Shown: positions 1 to 8,503 of the stretch, one piece after another
Layout of the letters: each line of letters opens with the position of its first letter
Numbering within the stretch: the stretch's first letter is position 1
Assembly: GCF_900101825.1 (NCBI RefSeq)
Contig: NZ_FNAG01000005.1
Span: forward strand, 124,001-188,000
Origin: Aquimonas voraii
Lineage (GTDB): Bacteria; Pseudomonadota; Gammaproteobacteria; Xanthomonadales; Xanthomonadaceae
Direction: 5' to 3'
DNA: 64,000 bases
Position numbers and translations under genes: made by a program
Notes under the pieces: generated by a model
Seen by the model: the letters and a program-made list of their open reading frames with translations, nothing else
Told to the model about the DNA's origin: nothing
Databases searched by the model: none

Positions 1-2
1 GC

Positions 3-383
3 TGGGGCGGCGAGGAGTTCCTGGTGGTTTGGCCGGGTCTTGGCCTGGAGGACGCGCTTGCCGAAGCCGAACAGCTGCGGGTCACCCTCGCCCAGGCCGC
101 CTTCCAGACGCTTGGCGGACAGGCCCTGCGCGTGACCTGTTCGATCGGCGTGGCCGAGCACCCGCTGCAGGGTGGTCGCGGCGACTGGCAGCTCTCACTG
201 GAACTGGCCGACCGTGCCCTGTACCGTGCCAAGGCCAATGGTCGCAACCGGGTCGAGGGCGCCCAGCTTGAACTCGCGGCCGGGCAGGCGCTGCCGGCGG
301 CCGGCGAAACCCAAGCGCTGGACGCACTGGCCCAGCAGGGCAGCCTGCGCTTTGAGCGGCCGCGCGTGCTGCGGATCGGCTGA
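3..383 (+). CDS. Diguanylate cyclase, C-terminal part of GGDEF domain (5' end outside window)
   Basis: The reading frame is open from the first bases and begins with WGGEEF, the active-site loop of a GGDEF domain, so the start of the gene lies upstream of the window. It continues through SIGVAE and the ADRALYRAKANGRNRV block that closes every GGDEF domain. A further 40 residues of low-complexity tail follow with no domain I recognise. The family makes cyclic di-GMP from two GTP. With the loop intact (GGEEF is an active variant) this is probably an active enzyme, but its sensory part and membrane topology are unseen. The next gene starts 52 bp downstream on the same strand, with a possible -10 (TAGACT, 395-400) in the gap, so it need not be in the same operon. 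Confidence 0.9.
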   Translation, partial: WGGEEFLVVWPGLGLEDALAEAEQLRVTLAQAAFQTLGGQALRVTCSIGVAEHPLQGGRGDWQLSLELADRALYRAKANGRNRVEGAQLELAAGQALPAAGETQALDALAQQGSLRFERPRVLRIG

Positions 384-435
384 AGCGCGCTGTGTAGACT
401 GCGGCGCGCTGTCCGCCCATCCGCCCAAGGTCCGC

Positions 436-1641
436 ATGAACCCCGCCGAGCCGAACCCCGCGGTCGACACCGCCAGCCTGCGCCTGCTGGATGCCGCCAG
501 CGCCGCCCGCCGGCTGAGCCGGGTCGATCCCACCGAAGCCGCAGAGGCGCTGGTGCACCTCACCCACGGCCAGGCCGCCGAGGTGCTGGAGCAGCTCAGC
601 GAAGGCCAGCGCGCGGCGATCCGCGCCGCCGGCGTCTCCGGCCTGCCGGATGCGCGCGCGCTGGACTATCCCGAGGGCTGCGTGGGTCGACTGCTGGAAT
701 CGGCCCCTGCCGTCTTCGCGCCCGCGCTGCGCGTCGATGCCGCCATCGAAGCCCTGCGCGAGATCGTGCAGCGGCGTATGGTGATCTACGTCTTCGTGGT
801 CGATGCGCAGCAGCGCCTGCTGGGCGTGGTGGCCTTCCGCGAACTGGTGTTCGCGCGGCCCGAACAGACGCTCGCCGACATCATGCTGCGCGCGCCTTTC
901 AGCCTGCGGCCGGAGATGTCGCTGGAAGAGGCCATGCGCGAGGTGGTGACCCGGCACTACCCGGTCTACCCGGTCTGCGACGGCGAAGGTCGGCTGATCG
1001 GCCTGGTGCCGGGCGCGGTGTTGTTCGAGCAGCAGGCCTTCGAGATCTCGGCCCAGGCCGGCGCCATGGTCGGCGTCGAGCGCGAGGAGCGCCTCGCCAC
1101 GCCGCTCTGGCGCAGCTTCCGATTCCGTCACCCGTGGCTGCTGATCAACCTGCTGACCGTGTTCGTCGCGGCCGGCGTGGTCGGCGCCTTCGAGCATGCG
1201 ATCGAACAGCTGGTGGTGCTGGCCCTGTTCCTGCCGGTGCTGGCCGGGCAGTGCGGCAACCTCGGCGCGCAGTCGCTGGCGGTCACCCTGCGGGCGATGA
1301 CCCTGGGCGAGACGCGGCAGATCCGCCCGCTCAAGCTCGCCGGCAAGGAGGCCCTTCTCGGCCTCGCCAACGGCGTCATCACGGGTGCGCTCGCTGCAGG
1401 CGCGATGTACTGGGCGGCCGGACGCAACCCGGGCGGCGATCCGCTGCTGCTCGCCGGGGTCACCTTCACCGCGATGAGCATTGGCTGCGCACTTGCCGGC
1501 GTCGCCGGTGCGATGGCGCCGCTGGCCCTGAAGAAGGCCGGCGCCGACCCGGCGACCGCGTCGGCCATCCTGCTCAGCACCGCCACCGACGTGCTCAGCA
1601 TGGGTTTGTTTCTGGGGCTCGCGAGCCTGGTGCTGCTGTAG
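436..1641 (+). CDS. mgtE: MgtE-type magnesium transporter
   Basis: A protein of 401 residues. The N-terminal 110 residues are an MgtE_N-like helical region (AAEVLEQLSEGQ). A tandem CBS pair covers roughly 115-235 (VIYVFVVDAQQRLLGVV, then VYPVCDGEGRLIGLV). The last 160 residues hold about five hydrophobic membrane segments with the conserved pore segment GQCGNLGAQS and the family-typical DPATASAILLSTATDV. MgtE is an inner-membrane Mg2+ channel gated by Mg2+ binding to the N and CBS domains. The protein is some 50 residues shorter than usual, mostly at the N-terminus. The ATG at 436 was chosen because it precedes the first recognisable domain, although the frame is open further upstream. A possible -10 box (TAGACT) lies at 395-400. 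Confidence 0.92.
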   Translation: MNPAEPNPAVDTASLRLLDAASAARRLSRVDPTEAAEALVHLTHGQAAEVLEQLSEGQRAAIRAAGVSGLPDARALDYPEGCVGRLLESAPAVFAPALRVDAAIEALREIVQRRMVIYVFVVDAQQRLLGVVAFRELVFARPEQTLADIMLRAPFSLRPEMSLEEAMREVVTRHYPVYPVCDGEGRLIGLVPGAVLFEQQAFEISAQAGAMVGVEREERLATPLWRSFRFRHPWLLINLLTVFVAAGVVGAFEHAIEQLVVLALFLPVLAGQCGNLGAQSLAVTLRAMTLGETRQIRPLKLAGKEALLGLANGVITGALAAGAMYWAAGRNPGGDPLLLAGVTFTAMSIGCALAGVAGAMAPLALKKAGADPATASAILLSTATDVLSMGLFLGLASLVLL

Positions 1642-1980
1642 CTCCCTCAGCTGCAGTGGGTCCTGGCCTGGCGCTTGACCGACTTGGCCCGAGAATGGCC
1701 AGGCGCCGAGCGCTCGCCTGCGCCGATCAAGGCGCTGGACCGCCTGCTCGGCCGCTCGCATCTGCACGCGGAGTCTGCGGATCTGCCGCGCGCCTTGGAA
1801 GGTCTGCGAAGGCTGGACGACCAGACGGCGGCGGGCCCTTCCGCTCGGAGGCGAGTCTCAAGCGCATGTCCGAGGCGAGGCGCAGACACGTGGTGGGCCA
1901 GGGTCTACCCTGGGCAAGGCGCAGAACGCGCGCGGCGTTCGCTATCGGAGACGCAGAGTCGGCAAGCGGATCCGGCCTCG
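1642..1980 (+). pseudogene. Decayed IS4-family transposase remnant
   Basis: Directly after the mgtE stop codon, and in the same frame, the DNA encodes RLTDLAREWPGAERSPAPIK followed by ALDRLLGRSHLHAE. This closely resembles the N-terminal region of IS4-type transposases (RRLTL.DLARSWPGAE..RAPLKALDRLL.N.HLHAE). There is no start, and resemblance stops near 1760. Around 1937-1976 another frame reads GVRYRRRRVGKRI, which weakly recalls the conserved C-terminal SGKRL region, as though the middle had been deleted. No inverted repeats or target duplication could be assigned. The rest of the 420-bp gap up to 2062 contains only a small hairpin (1993-2010: GGTGGGT, loop GTCG, ACCCACC) and no convincing gene. 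Confidence 0.55.
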
Positions 1981-2062
1981 CGCCGCCCATCGGGTGGGTG
2001 TCGACCCACCGCCGCGACATGAGGCCTTGGCCGGGCGCGTGGACGATACGCTTCGCCTTGCC

Positions 2063-2905
2063 TCACACCGGCCCGAAGCGGCCCGCCTGGTAGTCGAGCA
2101 TGGCCTGCTGGATCTCGTGCGGATGATTCATCACGAAGGGCCCGTACTGCACGATCGGCTCGTGCAGCGGGCGACCGGCGACCAGGATCAGGCGCGCCGG
2201 CGCCGCCGCTGCCGCCACCTGCAGGCGATCGCCGTCCGACAGCAGGGCCATCACATCGCTGCCGACCGCCTGACCGTCGAGTTCGGCGCGGCCTTCGAAG
2301 ACGTAGGCGAAGGCGGTGTGCCCCGGCGGCACCGGCACTTCGAGCGAGGCGCCTGCCGGCAGGGCGATGTCGAGGTACAGCGGCGAGGTCGCTTGCGCAT
2401 CGACCGGCCCGCGCACGCCGCCGTACTCGCCGGCCAGCACGCGCACGCGAGCGCCGGGCAGCGGTTCGACCTCGGGGATGCGCTCCGGCGCGATGTCCTG
2501 GTAGCGCGGCGCGCACATCTTCTGCGCCGCCGGCAGGTTGATCCACAGCTGGAAGCCCGACATGCGCCCCTCCTCCTGCTCGGGCATTTCCGAGTGCACC
2601 AGGCCGCGGCCAGCGGTCATCCACTGCACCGAGCCCGACACCAGCAGGCCTTCGTTGCCCTGGTTGTCGCGATGGCGCATGCGCCCTTCGAGCATGTAGG
2701 TGACGGTCTCGAAGCCGCGGTGCGGATGGTTGGGAAAGCCGGCGATGTAGTCGGCGGCCTCTTCCGAGCCGAAGTGGTCCAGCATCAGGAAGGGATCGAG
2801 GTTGCGCAGTTCCGGAATGCCGATCACCCGGGTCAAGCGCACGCCGGCGCCGTCCGAAGTGGGCATTCCGCGCACGAGGCGGGTGACGCGGCGGGGCTGG
2901 GTCAT
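2063..2905 (-). CDS. Pirin family protein
   Basis: A 280-residue bicupin. The N-terminal cupin (about 20-130) holds the pirin signature DPFLMLDHFGSEEAADY, then HPHRGFETVTYMLEGRMRHRD and the later H and E metal ligands (GLVHSEMPEQEEG). The C-terminal pirin_C domain (about 175-270) ends in the typical NHPHEIQQAMLDYQAGRFG. Pirins bind one Fe. Bacterial members include quercetin dioxygenase-like enzymes and modulators of pyruvate metabolism, so the substrate cannot be predicted. Length is normal and all cupin metal ligands are present. It is transcribed alone, with the thioesterase gene upstream on the same strand 126 bp away. Confidence 0.93.
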   Translation of the reverse strand: MTQPRRVTRLVRGMPTSDGAGVRLTRVIGIPELRNLDPFLMLDHFGSEEAADYIAGFPNHPHRGFETVTYMLEGRMRHRDNQGNEGLLVSGSVQWMTAGRGLVHSEMPEQEEGRMSGFQLWINLPAAQKMCAPRYQDIAPERIPEVEPLPGARVRVLAGEYGGVRGPVDAQATSPLYLDIALPAGASLEVPVPPGHTAFAYVFEGRAELDGQAVGSDVMALLSDGDRLQVAAAAAPARLILVAGRPLHEPIVQYGPFVMNHPHEIQQAMLDYQAGRFGPV

Positions 2906-3031
2906 GGGGCTCTCCGAACCGGTGGGATGGCCGCCAAGATGCTGCGGGCGGCGGCTGCGCTCAAGCCTCGCCGCTGCAACGCTGCGTTGTGGTGAAGGTG
3001 CGCTCGCGCGCAGCGACGGATGCGGCCGCGC

Positions 3032-3472
3032 TCAGCGCGCGCCCATCGCCCGCGGCACCACGGCCATGGTCAGGCGCGAGATGCACACCGGCTGGCCGGT
3101 CTCGTTTTCGATGCGGATGTCCCAGACCTGGGTGCTGCGGCCGACGTGGATCGGCCGGGCGGTGCCGATCACCCAGCCCGTGGTGACCGCGCGCAGATGG
3201 TTGGCATTGATTTCGAGTCCGACTGCCATCTGCGTGGCCGGGTCGACGCAGAGGCTGGCCGCCATGCTGCCCAGCGTCTCCGCCAGTGCAACCGAGGCGC
3301 CGCCGTGCAGCAGGCCGAAGGGCTGGTGGGTGCGGTGATCGACCGGCATGCGGCCGCGGATGAAGTCCTCGCCCACCTCCAGCACCTCGATGCCGAGGTG
3401 CTGGACCAGGGTGTCGGCGCTGCCGGCGTTCATCGCGGCAGCGTCGACTTGACGCAGAAAAACCCGCGCCAA
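3032..3472 (-). CDS. Hotdog-fold thioesterase, PaaI/YdiI (MenI) type
   Basis: A 146-residue single hotdog domain with the signature HRTHQPFGLLHGGASVALAE (catalytic Glu in the ALAE segment), then GLEINANHLRA and SRLTMAVV. It aligns over its whole length with E. coli YdiI-type acyl-CoA hydrolases, including the N-terminal stretch, which supports the start at 3472 over the internal Met at 3433. YdiI/MenI hydrolyses 1,4-dihydroxy-2-naphthoyl-CoA, but relatives act on other aromatic or acyl-CoAs. With no men or paa genes nearby the physiological substrate is unknown. Its start codon is 2 bp from the stop of the upstream DUF1232 gene on the same strand, so the two are probably co-transcribed and translationally coupled. 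Confidence 0.9.
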   Translation of the reverse strand: MARVFLRQVDAAAMNAGSADTLVQHLGIEVLEVGEDFIRGRMPVDHRTHQPFGLLHGGASVALAETLGSMAASLCVDPATQMAVGLEINANHLRAVTTGWVIGTARPIHVGRSTQVWDIRIENETGQPVCISRLTMAVVPRAMGAR

Positions 3473-3474
3473 AC

Positions 3475-4077
3475 TCAGCGGACCTTGATCAGGCTCGGCC
3501 GCCAGCTGCGGGTGTAGCCGGCGCGGCCGTAGCCGCTGCTGCCGCCATAGCCCACGCCGTAGTCGCGCTCGCGACGGCGGTGGATGCGGTTCAGCAGCTC
3601 TTCGCGACGGGCTTCCAGAAAGTCGGCGCGGCCGACCTTGGCAGGATCGAGCCCGCGGCGCTCGGCCTCGTGCTGGCGGAAGTCGCAGAAGTCCTCGTAG
3701 GCCTCGATCTCGTTGTGCAGCTGGCGCAGGCAGAGCTCGATCATGATCGCGTCGTCGAGGTAGCCCAGCACCGGGGTGTGGTCGGGGATCGCGTCCTGCG
3801 GATTGACGAAGTAGACCAGGGCCGAGACCACATGCTTGCGGTCGTCCTCCGGCAGGGCGAAGCCTTCGTCGTTCAGCATTGCGATCAGTGAATCCAGGCC
3901 TTCGAGGCGCTGGCGGATGAAGTCCGGCAGGGCGCCGGTCTCGGCCGACTTCAGCAGCTCCGCCGCGGCCTTGACGATTTCGTCCGCCGACTTGGCGCTG
4001 GCCTCGGCCGAAGCCTGGGCCGCGCGGAAGCGCTCGATGTCCTTGTCGCTGAGGTCGATGGTGATGCTGAGGGGCAT
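3475..4077 (-). CDS. DUF1232 (YkvA-type) protein
   Basis: A 200-residue protein. The start MPLSITIDLSDKDIERF at 4077 is chosen because the long frame continuing upstream has no homology and runs antisense to the next gene. The N-terminal 60 residues are amphipathic helix (SAEASAKSADEIVKAA). The DUF1232 core follows (about 75-130) with ALVYFVNPQDAIPDHTPVLG and YLDDAIMI. This domain is found in small membrane-associated proteins of unknown function. The tail is rich in Gly, Tyr and Arg (YGVGYGGSSGYGRAGY), looks disordered, and is not part of the family core. Transcribed with the thioesterase. Function is unknown. Confidence 0.85.
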   Translation of the reverse strand: MPLSITIDLSDKDIERFRAAQASAEASAKSADEIVKAAAELLKSAETGALPDFIRQRLEGLDSLIAMLNDEGFALPEDDRKHVVSALVYFVNPQDAIPDHTPVLGYLDDAIMIELCLRQLHNEIEAYEDFCDFRQHEAERRGLDPAKVGRADFLEARREELLNRIHRRRERDYGVGYGGSSGYGRAGYTRSWRPSLIKVR

Positions 4078-4323
4078 GGCGGTTCCTTGGCAGGGGAGAG
4101 CGGCGGTGAGGTCGGGGCCGGCTGAGCGCACGCCCCGGAGCCTGCGCAGCCTAGCCAGCCCCCCGGGGGCGGTCAATTGACGAACGTCATCGCCGGCCCG
4201 GCTGGGTCTTCGCGCGTGTCCCTCAGCTTTGGAGCAGCGATGTCTTCCGCAACCGCTGTCCTGCGTGTGGGTGAGTGTCGCCCGCGCGATCGCGCGCGGA
4301 CGCACACCGAACTGAGGTCCACC

Positions 4324-6264
4324 ATGCTCACGCTTCCTCGGCCCCATCACGCTTTCGCCCGGAGCGCGGCCCGCCTCGGCGTCTGTCTGTTCGCGCTGTC
4401 GGCAGGGATGGCAGCTGCCCCCGCCTTCGCCCTGGTGCTCCGGGTTGGCAGCGACGCCGCCTGCACGCATTCCAGCCTGCAGGCGGCGCTGCTCGCCTTG
4501 CAGGGTCAGGCGGGTCAGCACTCCGTCCTGATCAACAAGGGCGCCTACGCGGTGCCGAACGGCATCGTCTACGCCCCGACGGTCAACCAGACCGCCGTGT
4601 TCCTGGAGGGCGGCTATGACAGCTGCAGCGCGGGGCTGTCCGGCGACCCCACCCAGGACGCCCATCGCGCCGTGTTCGATGGCAGCGGTGGCGCCCAGCG
4701 CCCGGTGCTGGAGCTGCGCCTGAACGGCCGCGTGGGCAGCTTCCAGCTGCGTCGGCTGGTGCTGACCGGCGGTGACGCCACGGGCACGGTTGAGAACAGC
4801 ACCGGCGGCGGCCTGGCGATTCGCGGTGCGGCCTCGGTGCTGCTGGGTCTGGGGGCCAGCATCCGCGGCAACAGCGCGGTCGACGGCGGCGGTGTGGCCC
4901 TCACCGGCAGCGCGGTGACCCTGGAGGAGCCGCTGGCGCGGGTCGATCTGTTCCTCGTGGAGGGCGCGGAAATCTCCGGCAACAGCGCCAGCAACCGCGG
5001 TGGCGGTCTGTACTGCGGTGGCTTTCCGCCCGGTGGTGGCGCCAATGTCAGCCGGCACGGCAGCATCGTCGTCCGCGACACCCTCATCGGCTTCAACCAG
5101 GCCGCCAGCGGCGCGGCCTTCCACTGCTACGGCAGCCTCGAAGGCGGCGGCGGGCTGCAGCCTCGGCCGACCGGGACGGTCTGGATCGTCGGCAACCAGA
5201 GCACCGCCGAGACGGGAGGTTGCGCCGCCGGTATCGGGACGCTCGACGCCAGCCAGCCGGCCACCGCAGGCGTGCGCGTGCTGGGTGCGGCCGACAACAC
5301 CTCGGGTCTGCTCGCGATCAGCAGCAACGGCGGCTTCAACGCCGGCCTGTGCCTGAGCGGCAGCTATCGCATCGGCACGTCGACGCGACCGCCGGGCGAG
5401 AGCCGCTTCCGCCTGCAGAACCTGGTGATCCTGCAGCAGGCCGGGCGCGGGGCCCTGGGCCTCAGCGTCAGCAACGCCCTGGAGCTTGAGCTGCGGCCCT
5501 CGGGCGATCAGGTCAGCTGCAGCTTCTTCAATCCCGTGCCCCGCCTCAGCCTGCACGGCAACGCCCCTGACAGCGTGGCCGGCGTGCCGCAGTCCGGGCG
5601 TCTGCTCAGCGCCAGCACGGGCGCACGACTGCTGTTGCGGCGCGCCTCGGTGCAGGACAACCTCGCGTTCCCGACGCTGATCAGCGCCACCGATACCGCA
5701 CAGATGCGCATCGAGGCCAGCGTGCTGGATGACAACCGCGTGGTCGATCCCAGTGGCGTCAATGGACCTTCGCTGTTCGCCGCCAGCCTCGGCGGCCATG
5801 TTCGACTGGTGAACAGCACGATCATCATGCGCAGTGGGCTCGATCGCTTCTTCCGCCTCGACGACGCCGGCACGGCCGCCGCCTACGCCAGCATCCTCGC
5901 CTCCACCGTCACGCCTGCGCCGGCCAATATCGGCGGCAACGACAGCGCAGGACGTTTCACCCGCGGCTGGTGCGGCTTCTTCCAGTCCACCGCCGACTTC
6001 GCCACACACCTGGTCGAAGCCGATCCCACGCTCGGCGGCTTCACGACCCTGCCCGCGGCCGCCTTTGACCTCGATCCACAGACCTATGCACCGCGCAGCG
6101 AGCTGTTGATCGACCGCTGTTCACCCGCTGACACCGGCAGCGACTTCCGCGGCGCGCCCTTCAACCAGCAGACCCGCGCCGGCAGCCTGGCCTGGACCGA
6201 CATCGGCGCAGTGGAGAGGCAGCCGCAGACCGCCGTGTTCGCCGATGGCTTCGAATCGCCATGA
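4324..6264 (+). CDS. Secreted right-handed beta-helix protein with C-terminal DGFE tail
   Basis: A 646-residue protein. The ATG at 4324 gives a clear signal peptide (Arg-containing n-region, hydrophobic VCLFALSAGMAAA, cleavage near AFA). The body carries parallel beta-helix repeats of the pectate-lyase or Pmp type: NSAVDGGGVALTG and ISGNSASNRGGGLYCGG, with many NN and GN turns. Cys residues are scattered, consistent with periplasmic or extracellular folding. It ends in TAVFADGFESP, a short terminal motif I associate with secreted proteins of Lysobacterales. No catalytic residues of a lyase could be assigned, so it may be a surface or adhesive protein. The gene stands alone. The 246-bp upstream gap carries a perfect inverted repeat TGACG-AA-CGTCA at 4178-4189. 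An alternative start at 4177 would bury the signal peptide and is unlikely. Confidence 0.78.
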   Translation: MLTLPRPHHAFARSAARLGVCLFALSAGMAAAPAFALVLRVGSDAACTHSSLQAALLALQGQAGQHSVLINKGAYAVPNGIVYAPTVNQTAVFLEGGYDSCSAGLSGDPTQDAHRAVFDGSGGAQRPVLELRLNGRVGSFQLRRLVLTGGDATGTVENSTGGGLAIRGAASVLLGLGASIRGNSAVDGGGVALTGSAVTLEEPLARVDLFLVEGAEISGNSASNRGGGLYCGGFPPGGGANVSRHGSIVVRDTLIGFNQAASGAAFHCYGSLEGGGGLQPRPTGTVWIVGNQSTAETGGCAAGIGTLDASQPATAGVRVLGAADNTSGLLAISSNGGFNAGLCLSGSYRIGTSTRPPGESRFRLQNLVILQQAGRGALGLSVSNALELELRPSGDQVSCSFFNPVPRLSLHGNAPDSVAGVPQSGRLLSASTGARLLLRRASVQDNLAFPTLISATDTAQMRIEASVLDDNRVVDPSGVNGPSLFAASLGGHVRLVNSTIIMRSGLDRFFRLDDAGTAAAYASILASTVTPAPANIGGNDSAGRFTRGWCGFFQSTADFATHLVEADPTLGGFTTLPAAAFDLDPQTYAPRSELLIDRCSPADTGSDFRGAPFNQQTRAGSLAWTDIGAVERQPQTAVFADGFESP

Positions 6265-6338
6265 AGCGAACCCCGGCCGGCCTGCGCGCCGGGTTCGCAA
6301 TGGCCGTCGCCGCCGCTTCATGCTTCAATGCCGTCCGC

Positions 6339-8403
<2,065 letters not shown>

Positions 8404-8420
8404 GCGGCCTCAGCCGTAAA

Positions 8421-8451
8421 CGCACAGGGCCCGCGAAGCGGGCCCTGTGCG
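8421..8451. terminator. Bidirectional terminator hairpin between thiC and topA
   Basis: A perfect 14-bp inverted repeat (CGCACAGGGCCCGC, loop GAA, GCGGGCCCTGTGCG) lies 18 nt after the thiC stop and 53 nt beyond the topA stop on the other strand. There is no long T-run on either side, so it may act as a weak or two-way terminator for the convergent genes. Confidence 0.7.
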
Positions 8452-8503
8452 TAAGAGACAGCCTGAATGCCGGAGCGCGCTTCGACGCGCGCCGCCGTCA
8501 GGC

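Noticed and set aside
1993-2010. Hairpin GGTGGGT-GTCG-ACCCACC considered as a REP element
   Set aside because: Only one copy was seen in the window and the stem is just 7 bp, so it is mentioned only as a possible terminator.
4078-6009. Long minus-strand extension upstream of the DUF1232 gene, opposite the beta-helix gene
   Set aside because: Similarity to the family begins only at MPLSITIDL, and the extension is antisense to a protein with a clear signal peptide and repeats.
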